Below the pieces are notes generated by a model, which had not been told where the DNA came from, made no database searches, and was given only the letters and a program-made list of their open reading frames with translations. Below are positions 40,339 through 50,539 of a stretch of 64,000 bases of DNA, piece by piece. The stretch's first letter is position 1. Each line of letters starts with the position of its first letter. Source of the DNA: Henningerozyma blattae CBS 6284 (lineage: Eukaryota > Ascomycota > Saccharomycetes > Saccharomycetales > Saccharomycetaceae); contig NC_020187.1 of NCBI RefSeq assembly GCF_000315915.1, forward strand, positions 1,426,001 to 1,490,000, given 5' to 3'. Both the position numbers and the translations under genes were made by a program.

Positions 40339-40664
40339 ATGGTATGTATATTTCCATGTTCAATCCCAACCCCGCCCTTTTCTTTTTACTAACTATTCAC
40401 AATCCATCCTCGAACGTCTGCATTACGTTTTTTTTTATTTGGCATCTCACTTTATACTAGAGCTTCTCAAGAATATACAACGTCTTCTTTAAAAGAAATT
40501 CTGTCTTTGTCGGTACCATTTTTGCCAGTGCATTTATTTTCCAAGCTGCCTTTGATTCAGGTATCACAAAATGGTACAACAACCATAACAAAGGTAAGTT
40601 ATGGGTCGATGTGAAAAAGAGTTTAGAAGAGGGCAATGGTGACGACGACGATGACGACGAATAA
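40339..40664 (+). CDS. QCR9: complex III subunit 9, spliced
   Basis: Small inner-membrane subunit of ubiquinol-cytochrome c reductase. Exon 1 is only the ATG (40339-40341) and exon 2 is 40461-40664. The spliced product has 68 residues (yeast 66). It opens MSFSRIYNVFFKRNSVFVG, has one membrane span (VGTIFASAFIFQAAFDSGI), the conserved WYNNHNKGKLW block, and an acidic tail of Gly-Asn-Gly then Asp repeats and Glu. The intron directly after the start codon matches the S. cerevisiae gene. The gene is too short and split to show as a long open frame. Confidence 0.96.
40342..40460 (+). other. QCR9 spliceosomal intron
   Basis: A 119-nt intron with 5' site GTATGT at 40342, branch site TACTAAC at 40387-40393, and 3' end TACTAG at 40455-40460. 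The branch point is unusually near the 5' splice site (about 50 nt) and about 65 nt from the 3' site. Confidence 0.95.
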
Positions 40665-40823
40665 GCATTGAGTCGTTGTCCTTTATTTATATATTCTTAC
40701 TGTAAATAACTTTACAATCACCGTCATATAACTTAATACGAATTGCCCCAGGGCAAGTCCCATGACCTAACACCACGAACCCTAGGTCTAGGACCCTAGC
40801 CCACACCACACCAACCCTAACAC

Positions 40824-40847
40824 GCGTCACGTGTCGCGTCACGTGCC
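40824..40847 (+). repeat. tandem 12-mer with two CACGTG boxes
   Basis: GCGTCACGTG(T/C)C is repeated twice back to back, giving CACGTG at 40828-40833 and 40840-40845, exactly 12 bp apart. Two more boxes follow at 40945-40950 and 41043-41048. Confidence 0.8.
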
Positions 40848-41748
40848 AATACCGGACACCACCATGGTGCATCCGGACAACAACCGTACACCACATGTCC
40901 TTCCCGGACACAGCTCGGACTTACCACATACGGAAGCGCCGCCACACGTGATACGGCCAGCCCCGCCACCGCACGGCACGGCGCGGCACGGCTCGGCCGA
41001 AACAAGAAACGACTCCACCGTTCCACCCACCCCCCCACCCCGCACGTGCTCTGCTGCCCGCCACACACAGAAAAGCCCGCAGCGCCGTTCCCGGCTCCTA
41101 TTTTTTCTCGGCACTCTCCTATTTTTTTCTTCTTTCTTTTTTTTTTTTGTGCCCACCAAATCTCGGGATTTCATTTTTTAATTTTTTTTCACTCCTATTA
41201 TTTTTAGTGTTACTATTATTACTATTATTATTATTATCTCTTTTAATTTCTTTATCGCTTCATCATTTTTTGTTTCTCTTTATGTTTTTTTTCACCTCGT
41301 TAATTTGACCCTTTCCGTCTTAACAGCGTTTTTCAAATTCGAATGGACTTTTACCATTGGTGGAAAATTGTGGGAAATTGTTCATTTATTCAATTGTCAA
41401 ACATGAAATTTCTTATTTACTTCACTTTACTTCACTTTACTTCACTTCACTTGGCTTCATTTTATCATTTTACCTTGTATGAATAATGAATGAATGAATG
41501 ATTGATTGATTCATATTATATGGTCTGTACATATGTACGTATGGACGTATGTACGCACGTATAATTTATTTCTTGATCTTTGTTGGTTTCCTATTGGAGT
41601 TTTAGTTTTTTAGTTTTTAATTTTTTGTTTTTGGTTCGTTATACGATCAAACTTTAACTCATGACTAATATAGTAATACCACTTTACTTGACTGAGCTAA
41701 ACTTATAGAGATCACTGACTTCTCACCTCAACTCCATAATCTTGTAGA

Positions 41749-41757
41749 TATATAAAA
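41749..41757 (+). promoter_or_regulatory. TATA box candidate for IZH3
   Basis: TATATAAAA about 400 bp upstream of the IZH3 ATG. It would imply a long CT-rich 5' leader of more than 300 nt. Confidence 0.45.
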
Positions 41758-42151
41758 GAGAACTTTGGAGATTTCTTTCAAACACACTCATCCTTTTTTT
41801 CACACATCATTTAGGGTGTCAAGTTCGCCAGTTGGTACACATTTATACTTTCATTAGCTTACTTATAAACCTTTCTTTTTTTTCTATTTTTTCTTTCTTT
41901 CCTTCTTTAGTGTCCTACAAAGCTGTTGAAGCTTTGAAATAAAAAAAACAACCCTCCACACTCACTCTACTTTCCCTACACCCACAGCACTTATAGATTC
42001 ATATTTCTTAGCACCTAGCTGAGCATCATACAGACATTTTCACGATCATTCTTTATTTCACGACTTTTTTCTATCTTTTTTTTTCTCTCAACTTTATTCA
42101 TTCATCACTATTATAACGATTTAACGTCCACATCACATCCACATTTTAACC

Positions 42152-43465
42152 ATGTCTTCCAGTGTCGAAACAGATTCTACCACCGCTTTTTATAAAAGCA
42201 AACAATCTTCCGTGACCACTCATCAACGTCCTGCGACATTAAACAACTCCTCCACAACTTTACTAGACACATCTTCCCCTCCTCCATTGCCTTCAACATC
42301 TTCCTCCTCCACAACTCTTTTCAGTAACCAATCTCCATCTCCAACCTCTTTACTAAAGGAAAAATTATTATCCACCAAAAAATCAGAAGAACAAGACCCA
42401 GATTTCATTGCTTCTGGTAAATCCATTAGAGACTATATCAATACTTTCAATTGGCAAACTGCTTACAACTTGGGCAGGTCCAATAATACTTTACATTACT
42501 ATCAATTGCCCTTCCCATGGAGAGAGAATCGTTACATCATCAAAGGTTACAGATTCTACGATTCAAACGTCAAATGTCTATTATCTGTCGTAAACTATTA
42601 TGGCTGGCATAATGAAACTTTAAACATTTGGTCTCATTTAGGTGGGTTTTTAACCCTTTTATACATTGCGGTTTTCGTATATCCAAACACCGAAGTCTAT
42701 CAATCAGAGTTAATCCCAACCACGGCCAAGATGCTATTATTCGTGTTTTTAATAGCAGGTATGAAATGTATGCTTGCGTCTGTATTTTGGCATACTTTTG
42801 ATGGGACTTGCTCATATACATTAAGACCTAAATTTTGTTGTGTCGATTATACAGGTATCACCATCCTAATCACCGCATCCATCTTAACCGCAGAATACGT
42901 CTCCTTATCTCACGCTCCAATATGGATGTTCATTTATATGTCATTATCGTTAGCTTTGGGTACATTTGGTGTTTATATCAATTGGTCACCAAAATTCGAT
43001 GGACCCGAAGCTCGTCCTTTAAGAATTAAATTCTTCGTTACTTTAAGTGCTATGGGTTGTCTTTCATTTGTTCATTTGATTTTCACAACATCATTAAGAC
43101 ATGCTTGTTGGTTATTAGCACCAATCATTTCAAAATCCACTATATGGTATGTCATTGGTGTCTTCTTTTATGGTTCGTTCATTCCAGAAAAATATAGATC
43201 TGATTATATCCTTGATAAAACAATCCCTACTTCAAAACAATTATCCTGTGATTTGTCAATCATCACTAAGGATAGACATATCCATTTCAGAGACCAACCC
43301 ACTCCAAACAAAAATGGACCTCGTAAGACAGGGCTCAGATCATTGTGGTGGGTAGACTATGTCGGTCAAAGTCATACAATATGGCACATCTTTGTCCTAT
43401 TAGGGGTCGTGGGTCATTACAAGGCTTGTTTGGATATGTTTACTAAACAATGGCTAATCAATTGA
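42152..43465 (+). CDS. IZH3: PAQR-family membrane protein Izh3
   Basis: Membrane protein of the progestin/adiponectin receptor (PAQR) family; yeast IZH genes affect zinc homeostasis and sterol-linked signalling. The product is 437 residues (yeast Izh3 543). A Ser/Thr/Pro-rich N-terminus of about 120 residues precedes seven membrane spans. The PAQR signatures are HNETLNIWSHLGG (153-165), the S...H metal site ending at H214 (ASVFWH), D232 (CVDYTGI), and H408/H412 (GQSHTIWH). In S. cerevisiae IZH3 is next to UBR2 and QCR9 is next to UBR1, so QCR9-IZH3 adjacency is what loss of the UBR copy would give. Confidence 0.88.
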   Translation: MSSSVETDSTTAFYKSKQSSVTTHQRPATLNNSSTTLLDTSSPPPLPSTSSSSTTLFSNQSPSPTSLLKEKLLSTKKSEEQDPDFIASGKSIRDYINTFNWQTAYNLGRSNNTLHYYQLPFPWRENRYIIKGYRFYDSNVKCLLSVVNYYGWHNETLNIWSHLGGFLTLLYIAVFVYPNTEVYQSELIPTTAKMLLFVFLIAGMKCMLASVFWHTFDGTCSYTLRPKFCCVDYTGITILITASILTAEYVSLSHAPIWMFIYMSLSLALGTFGVYINWSPKFDGPEARPLRIKFFVTLSAMGCLSFVHLIFTTSLRHACWLLAPIISKSTIWYVIGVFFYGSFIPEKYRSDYILDKTIPTSKQLSCDLSIITKDRHIHFRDQPTPNKNGPRKTGLRSLWWVDYVGQSHTIWHIFVLLGVVGHYKACLDMFTKQWLIN

Positions 43466-43906
43466 TCAACCTGCGCCGCCCACAATCATTTTCATTCTTA
43501 TTCTCATTCTTACCATTCATCAACGACATCATTATCATTATTATCATCATTATAGTCTAGGCATACTTATGTATTAATGCTTTTATATCTATCTATATAT
43601 ATAAATTATTTATTCAAAACATTGTAGATCTTTTCTCATTATTTATTCCCCTTATTTTTTTCAACTTTTTATGTTTTGAATTTGAAAAAAATTCTTTATC
43701 CCCCCTTGGGTAAAAACACGAGCGGCAAAAGAAAAAAAATGATTTCTTACCATATTTGGCTTATACAACGTGAACTACCCTTATTTAATGGTAAGTTTAA
43801 GAAGAAAATAGATAAATAGATAGTTATAACATGATGTCAATGTAAACTCAATATTAGTATAAAACAATATTCAAGTGACTTGTTTTTATCATGGTCTTGT
43901 AATGTA
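43466..43906. other. IZH3 3' flank
   Basis: AT-rich, with ATCATTATT repeats near 43520-43555. No gene seen. Confidence 0.5.
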
Positions 43907-44845
43907 ATGCAATTCATATCAAGAAAAAAAAACAAAAAACAAAAACTAATAAATATGATTTATTATTTTAAGCATAATGAACAATCAGATTTATCGAAGG
44001 TTTCTACTTTTAAAAACAATTTTGAAAAACAAAAAAATAATCATTTGAATAAAGTATTTGAATCTTATCAAGTAAATTATGTTCAATATATGAATCTGTT
44101 ATCCAAAAATTGTGTATTCCCATCAAAACGGCTTTTATCACAATTAAAAATTTATCCATTATTAAATGAAAAACTTGTTCAAGAATGTGAAATTGTAACA
44201 AAAGTGAAATTGCAATTGGGGAAACCAACTTTTTTAATTGTTAAAGGTGATTATCAAGAAATTGAAGGGTTAACAATTTGTAGTAATACAAATAGACAAC
44301 ATTTACCTTGAAGATATGAAAATATTTATCCAAAACATGCTCCTCAATTTGAATATTTAAAATCATTAATTACTGAATGTAAAGGTGATTATTTACGATT
44401 TTGCCATTTTAAAGAACCATTATTTCTAGATGAAAGTTATGTTACAAATATTTTTATTGAATATTTATATTGTAGTGAAAATGATACTTTTAAAGTTATT
44501 CCAGGAAGTAATATTATTTATATGGGTCTAAATTTTGGTGAATGTCGTCAACTTCAAAGATACCTCTCCAATATCCATGAATATTTATTACATCAGGGGA
44601 AAGATGGAACTTTTGATGATATGCGTGAATGTTTTGAAAACCCTAGTGTCGAATTTAAAAGGGGACCTATATATTTCAATGAAAATAATAACGAATTTCA
44701 AATTCCATTTACTTATACTTTCCATAAACCAATGGTTTCAAGAATAGAGTATGCATATTATAGATCAATTTTTTTAAAGATTGTAAAGAAGGAAAAACAA
44801 AGGTATTCAAATCTACGACGTCCCATACCTGGCAAATATAAGTAG
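43907..44845 (+). pseudogene. unrecognised ORF broken by one TGA
   Basis: One frame stays coding-like from ATG 43907 (or 43955, which opens MIYYFKHNEQ) to TAG at 44843-44845, about 297-313 codons, but holds a single TGA at 44309-44311. Both sides look like real protein: normal yeast codon use, no further stops over 354 and 531 bp, conserved-looking motifs such as RGPIYF before the break side and RRPIPGKYK at the end. I do not recognise the family. The stop is one base from AGA or CGA. Options are a young pseudogene, a sequencing error, a polymorphic stop, or readthrough. It lies at the left edge of an inverted gene block. Confidence 0.65.
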
Positions 44846-46526
44846 AATCTTAAAGTAACATAATTCTAATTATAACTTGAATTTATAGCTTTTTCTTTTG
44901 TATTGTTTTTCTCTATACATTCTATTCACAATGGACAATTATTTTTATTTTAAACTTCTATGGTTAGTAATTAGCAACACTTGACAAATGAAGTCTGTGT
45001 CACAGTCAATCATTTTAAGATGATATTAAAAGAGGATATCTTGGCTGAACCTAAATTTGCGCCAGATTTTCCTCTTTTATACTATTTTTTTGATTTTGTA
45101 CCGTAAGGTTATATTTATTTCACAGATTACAAAAGAATAAAGACATTTTACATCGTCTAATAGAAGTAGCTGGTAAATTTTTTCTGACGTAACTTTTCTA
45201 CCTCTCTTTAGGGGCCTTTTTCACTTCAGTTTCATAGACCCCCTTAGCCAGTGATTTTATGAAATAAAGCAATGTTCCTTGTTATCATACCAATTTTAGA
45301 GCAAATCTTACCAAGGAGTTCCCCATAACCGTCATCTATATTGCATTGCAAAAAATAATGCATTTTGCCATTGTACCAATTATCATTACAAAATTCAATT
45401 ATTGAATGAGCTTACTTTTTTTGCTGGAACAGCGTTTCCATTATTTCTTCTAATAGCCCTGTTAATGTACCATATACAACCATAAACAAGATTCTTAACA
45501 TACACCATTCGGATGACAGCAATATTTTGGTCATCAATATTAGTAGTGACATATTTAAAGATATGACACGTTTCTCTTAGGTTTTACGGGATATATCTTA
45601 TCGTTTCTTTTTCAATACGTTTCTTGCCGCAGAATAGAAATTCCAGGAGATATCCTCTATCTTTGAATTCACCTGTTAGTACAAGTAAATGGGATAAAGT
45701 TTTGTATTAGTGCCGTATTATGCCTAACACTACAGAGCGAGCTTCCAACATTTTACCTAATGTAGAATGCCAAATAGTTTAGGTCATTGGTAACATGATC
45801 TATACCATTTCAAAAATTAAATAGTCACTGTTATCAGTTGTTACGTATTCAGTAGTCAATATCGGGATACCAACTATGATACTACAAACTATATGAGTTA
45901 ATTTAAAGAAACAATTATAGAAATTAGTATCTATTTAAATATCAATAAGTTAAATGTTTTTTTTACAACCATTAAAATATGGGGCAAAAATATCGTTCTG
46001 TATAACAGTTACTTTTTTTTGGTAGCAAAATTCTAATTTTAATTGGGATCGTAGTGAGATATTTATTCATTATTTTTCACAAGTATCAAACAGTGTAATT
46101 GTTGTATTAATTTTAATTAATTTCCCTCCATATTTTGAGATATATAAAACAGTATTTATGCATGTTTAAATAAAAGTCTCCTATATAGCACTGAGATCTT
46201 TTATTTTAACATACAATTTACAATCTTTACCATATATCTCTACAGATTTTATTTAAAAAAAATAAAAATAAAATGGAAAGCTACATCGTTATATTTTGAG
46301 GCTCTAAAACTTTTTAATATATTTAATTTTCAAAATTATAGCTTTAGATTGCTTGATATATATTAAGCAAAATGTGATTTTTCAATATTTTTAAGGCGTA
46401 TTGAAAAAAAATAAAATACTGAGATCCATGAAATAATATATTAAGATATTAAATCTATAGATCAACAGTAAAGTGACTAAGTGTGATTAATATAGTGAGA
46501 ATAGAAGCTAAAAAATCATTCAAAAT
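44846..46526. other. intergenic at left edge of inverted block
   Basis: About 1.7 kb without a recognisable gene, lying between two 3' ends, which is unusually long for convergent yeast genes. Composition is less extreme at 45000-45800 than at 45900-46500, which suggests decayed coding sequence, but I could not read a family from it. Confidence 0.4.
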
Positions 46527-47978
46527 TTATGCTTCAATTGTATCGTTTGGAATTATCATGCTTTGCAAAATTGGTTTACCAACTCTTTCGATAACATCAG
46601 TAGCCCAAAGTACATCCATATGAGAATATTCATCAATATACCATACTTTATAATTAACATCATTTTCATAATTAATAAAATGATGAATTAGACTTTCTCC
46701 GTCTACTAATTTATCTTGTCTTGGTACAAATAATAAAATATTTGGTAAATGATTAGTCTTACCATCCTCATTCACATTTCTATTAAACCATTGCCTTTTA
46801 AATGGAAAAATGTTCTGAGAATTATTTTTAAATGAAGTTGGAGAATTACCCAACCACCATCTCATTAATTTTACAGACACATATACTGGCGAAAATATAA
46901 AATGAACATCTCTTAATTTTGGATCCCATAATCTATCATTCCAATCAAATAAATAATTGAACATAAAATAAGAGGTAAACGAAAAAAATCTAATACTCGT
47001 AAAATACATCTTAGCGAGCATCATAATAGGCAGAAATTCTCTCGTTCCGAAAACCCAATTATAGTTGATACCTAAAGACATAAAATTCATGAATAACCTA
47101 TTATTAATTATATCACCTGGATATACAGCAGGTGCTAGAGCAATAAGATTGTCTACTTTATCCATAATTTGATAATTGTCTTTAAAGATTTTCTCACCAT
47201 TTACAAGTCCCATAAAACATTGAGTTGTACCTTGTGAATGACATATTAAAGTTAATCTTTCCTTTTCTGTCTTTTCCAATACTGTATCAATCAATGCTCT
47301 TAAGTCATATTTAACCATCTCATTAATATCCCAATTCCATTTTGCCTTATGATCTTTAATATTTTTACTCCATTTTGGATAAAAGCCACATCTATTATTA
47401 CCAAGCCAAACATCTAACCCATTATTATACAGGAAATATGCTATAGAATCTTCACAACTGGAAGCTATCGACGCACCACTTTGCATTAATCCATGGATGT
47501 ATAAGATCGGATGCTTACCTGAAGGTTCTTTTTCGTTTTTCAAATGCCACAAATCAATAATAAATCCATCTTGTGTTTCCACTTCAAATTTTTCAATTTC
47601 AATATTCATATGATTTCTAAAATAATATTCTATATCAAATATCAATTCATGTCCCTTCATATCGTCATTCGTATTGTTTAGATTATCTTTAATTGAAAAT
47701 TGAGGTGTCGTAGTTATTTTACGATCATATATAATATTGGATTCCTTAAAGTTCGAATCTTTATTTTCCATTAACGTTGCATTGGATATACGTGGTAAAA
47801 ACTCTTTTCTTGGGTATGGATTTTGTGAGTTATTCTCAAAATTATCATAAGGTTCATTATCATCTTTTATAGCATAAAAATATTTCCTTAGACCAAGTAT
47901 ATACATTATTGATAAAAATGCACTTGTAATGACAAATGCAACGCAATTGGTTACATAGGATCGAACTGTGTGACGCAT
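46527..47978 (-). CDS. YEH2: steryl ester hydrolase
   Basis: Membrane-anchored lipase of the acid lipase/alpha-beta hydrolase family that cleaves steryl esters; Yeh2 acts at the plasma membrane. The product is 483 residues (yeast Yeh2 538). One membrane segment is at about 10-29. The fold shows the oxyanion-region block ILYIHGLMQSG (158-168), DVWLGNNRCGFY, and the nucleophile elbow CHSQG with S248. A late His is in EYSHMDVLW and Asp in RQDKLVDG. Synteny (IRC25, SDO1, IZH3, PSR nearby) favours YEH2 over YEH1 and TGL1. Divergent from IRC25 as in S. cerevisiae. Confidence 0.92.
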   Translation of the reverse strand: MRHTVRSYVTNCVAFVITSAFLSIMYILGLRKYFYAIKDDNEPYDNFENNSQNPYPRKEFLPRISNATLMENKDSNFKESNIIYDRKITTTPQFSIKDNLNNTNDDMKGHELIFDIEYYFRNHMNIEIEKFEVETQDGFIIDLWHLKNEKEPSGKHPILYIHGLMQSGASIASSCEDSIAYFLYNNGLDVWLGNNRCGFYPKWSKNIKDHKAKWNWDINEMVKYDLRALIDTVLEKTEKERLTLICHSQGTTQCFMGLVNGEKIFKDNYQIMDKVDNLIALAPAVYPGDIINNRLFMNFMSLGINYNWVFGTREFLPIMMLAKMYFTSIRFFSFTSYFMFNYLFDWNDRLWDPKLRDVHFIFSPVYVSVKLMRWWLGNSPTSFKNNSQNIFPFKRQWFNRNVNEDGKTNHLPNILLFVPRQDKLVDGESLIHHFINYENDVNYKVWYIDEYSHMDVLWATDVIERVGKPILQSMIIPNDTIEA

Positions 47979-48669
47979 TATTTTATTTTTTGTTTGTGTA
48001 TGACTAGTATACTGTATTTAAAGAGATGTTATACGAAAATAACAATAAATATATATAAAATGAGAATGAAAACTTATAGTGCCAGTGTTTGTTTAGTAAA
48101 ATAGATTATAAATAATATTCTATTTGATCTATTCCAATATTTTGACAGATCATTTAATTATTATAAAAAGATTTTTATTTTAAAATGTAGTAAACAATAT
48201 TGGACAGACCTTTATATTCTATCCAATGATCTGATATAATTGGATAAGATCTGAAATTCTCGAGGAAATTCTTGCAGGAAAAACATTTTCGTTCTAATCA
48301 AATTAATCATACACATGAGTTGGAGAAAGGTCTATAAAGAGTTTACATTATCAAATTGGTCGAGAATAGGTAATATTTGTTTTTCACAAAAAGGGTTTTT
48401 CTATTGGTATAAACGAGTAAGGCTGAAGCACCTATACGAGCTCCGAAATGACGCAAATTTCGGTAATAATTTAAGCTTTTTTTTGTGGCTAAAAAAGGTT
48501 TGTGACATTGGGTTCTTTAGGGCTTTGGAGGGTTGTAATTAGGTCTATTCTCATCAAAATCTTTTATCTATTTCAGAAACATTATAATATATACAGGCTT
48601 GAATATTAAAACACCTATCTATATCTCTTTCTCTATAAATAGTCACGATTTTAATTTTATTAAGATAAA
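47979..48669. other. YEH2/IRC25 divergent promoter
   Basis: About 690 bp between divergent genes. A 75-codon open frame at 48315-48542 has no recognised domain and is probably chance. Confidence 0.5.
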
Positions 48670-49215
48670 ATGTATCAAGTAGAAACAACAGTAGAGTTAC
48701 CCAAAGAATTATTTCCACAAAAAACGGATATCAGAAGTTCACAATTGACCATTGAAGCTGTTCATTTCATCAATCAAGTTTTAATTCAAATCAGGTATAA
48801 TGGTGAAATGAATACTACATATGAAATCAGCCCTAAGAGTATGAATACAATAAAAAATCCTACAATGGGCTTTGGAAATTCTGTGGATTATTTTCAGGAT
48901 GATGCTGATGAAAGCCAGCAGTCGTTCCCTAATCATTTAGCCAATTATCAAATTACTACAAGATTAGGTAATAGTAATGACATGAAATTACCTGTTATTT
49001 GTACAGAGATAGCGGAGTTATATAGCAAGATTATATTACCCTCTAATGTAGATGAATTGGAAACCATAGATTCTCCATTGAACCGTACTTTCATGATAAC
49101 GATGAGCACAAAATTATGGTACGATAATGTAGAAGAAAGTGATATTACTACAAATAGAGATTTTCAGAAATTGATCTTCGTCTTGAAAACTATTAGAGAG
49201 ATGTATAAGATATAA
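48670..49215 (+). CDS. IRC25: proteasome assembly chaperone Irc25
   Basis: Irc25 (Poc3/Pba3) pairs with Poc4 to guide assembly of the 20S proteasome alpha ring. The product is 181 residues (yeast 179). The sequence is short and weakly conserved, with the opening MYQVETTVELPKELFP and central FINQVLIQIRYNGEMNTTYEI. Identity rests on length, sequence and its place between YEH2 and SDO1, the same three-gene set as YLR020C-YLR021W-YLR022C. Confidence 0.87.
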   Translation: MYQVETTVELPKELFPQKTDIRSSQLTIEAVHFINQVLIQIRYNGEMNTTYEISPKSMNTIKNPTMGFGNSVDYFQDDADESQQSFPNHLANYQITTRLGNSNDMKLPVICTEIAELYSKIILPSNVDELETIDSPLNRTFMITMSTKLWYDNVEESDITTNRDFQKLIFVLKTIREMYKI

Positions 49216-49488
49216 TACTATGCATTTAATATTGTACAATTTAGTAGTGTGCCATATATATTTTTATAAATTATGTAAATTATTTGAATCGAAAATAGTA
49301 TATTAATTATTGTTGGTATTAGTCTATATCTGCTTAATTAGATTAATATTCGATTAAAATATCTTATTAGGAGGTTATGCATTCAGGTATTTTAAAATTC
49401 TTGATCTAATAAATAATTTATGCTGCAATGGTTTATGTACTGATTTATTTTTTCCTTTTAATTTTTTTTTTTTAATTTTATTAGTGAT

Positions 49489-50232
49489 TCAATTTTTATC
49501 ATCACTATCATCAATAACAGCCATATCCAATACTTGTAGGATAGATTTACCTTCACATAATGTAACTAAATCTCTATAACTAACTGGATCTACTAAACCA
49601 GTACACACCCATGCTGGATCTTCTGTAATATTTTTAGTCAAAAACAAATTTTCAAGCTTAGAGATATCATCTCCACTTAGCTGGCTATTATTATTTACAA
49701 CCTTGATTCTCATTTTAGCCCTAACAATTGGGATAACTTGTTTATTAATTAATAATTTAATTGCTTCTAATGCTTGCAATTTTGCAGGTTTATTAACCAC
49801 TGGAGAGAATTTTAATTGCATTAATGCTTTATGAATCATAGTTGGTGGATATCTTTTTTTAGAATTAGGATTTATACATTTAGCACTAATTATTGTTAGC
49901 ATTTCATTATTAATTTTAGTTAGCATTAATTGTCTTTCTTTTTCAGATAATTGAATTTCACCCTTTTTCAGAATTTCCATAATTATCTCATCCATATCAG
50001 CAGTGTTAAAACATTTTAGTAAATCGTCTTTTGGTGCAGCTTGACCTTTGGATACATTCAAAAATACTTGATGAATTTGTAATACTTCATCGATATCTTT
50101 CTCAATCCCTTTACGATAGTCTTGAACTTTATTTTGATAACAAGCAATTTCAAATCTTTTTTTATTTTTTCTTAATCTAACTAAAGAAACATTAGTTAAT
50201 TTGATTTGACCAGAAGGTTGGTTGATTGGCAT
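49489..50232 (-). CDS. SDO1: SBDS-family ribosome maturation factor
   Basis: Orthologue of the Shwachman-Bodian-Diamond protein. With the GTPase Efl1 it releases Tif6 from the 60S subunit in the cytoplasm. The product is 247 residues (yeast 250). The opening PINQPSGQIKLTNVSLVRL and the KRFEIACYQNKVQDYRKGIEKDIDEVLQ block are the SBDS N-terminal domain. The central three-helix and C-terminal ferredoxin-like domains follow. Convergent with IRC25, with the LTR just beyond its 5' side. Confidence 0.97.
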   Translation of the reverse strand: MPINQPSGQIKLTNVSLVRLRKNKKRFEIACYQNKVQDYRKGIEKDIDEVLQIHQVFLNVSKGQAAPKDDLLKCFNTADMDEIIMEILKKGEIQLSEKERQLMLTKINNEMLTIISAKCINPNSKKRYPPTMIHKALMQLKFSPVVNKPAKLQALEAIKLLINKQVIPIVRAKMRIKVVNNNSQLSGDDISKLENLFLTKNITEDPAWVCTGLVDPVSYRDLVTLCEGKSILQVLDMAVIDDSDDKN

Positions 50233-50534
50233 TTTAGGTTATACTTGATAACTAAATCTTCAAAATGAAATATATGTATCAGACTTCTTAAAATTATTGG
50301 TTTATGTTTTATAATTTTATTGCGATATTTTGAAATCTATTTTTCTTTTTTTCTAAACAATGGTTAAAATTTTTTAGGAAGACCCATGAATTTAACAAAA
50401 AAATAGTTGATGACACTAAAAAATATTAAACAGAATAATGATAATTTTTATTTAATTAAAGTATTAAAAGACTAATTTAATTACAACATTATGATGCTGA
50501 GATATCATATGTTTTTACATCTTATAAGGACATA
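50233..50534. other. SDO1 promoter region
   Basis: About 300 bp between SDO1 and the LTR insertion; AT-rich, no further element seen. Confidence 0.5.
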
Positions 50535-50539
50535 GATAT

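Larger units (their letters stand above)
40665..42151. other. long QCR9/IZH3 intergenic with GC island
   Basis: About 1.5 kb made of compositional blocks: a GC-rich island (about 40740-41100), a T-rich tract (41100-41300), TTCACTTTAC direct repeats (41421-41450), GAATGAATGA and GATT repeats (41485-41510), a GTACATATGTAC palindromic patch (41526-41540), and a CT-rich leader before IZH3. Short open frames in the island overlap on both strands and are explained by its GC content. The UBR1/UBR2 gene expected here from S. cerevisiae is absent. Confidence 0.6.

Noticed and set aside
40687..41181. Several overlapping frames on both strands in the GC-rich island
   Set aside because: They overlap each other on opposite strands, have repetitive Pro/His/Arg or Gly/Val composition, and are explained by few stop codons in GC-rich DNA.
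48315..48542. 75-codon frame between YEH2 and IRC25
   Set aside because: No homology recognised and it lies in a normal divergent promoter; coding support is absent.
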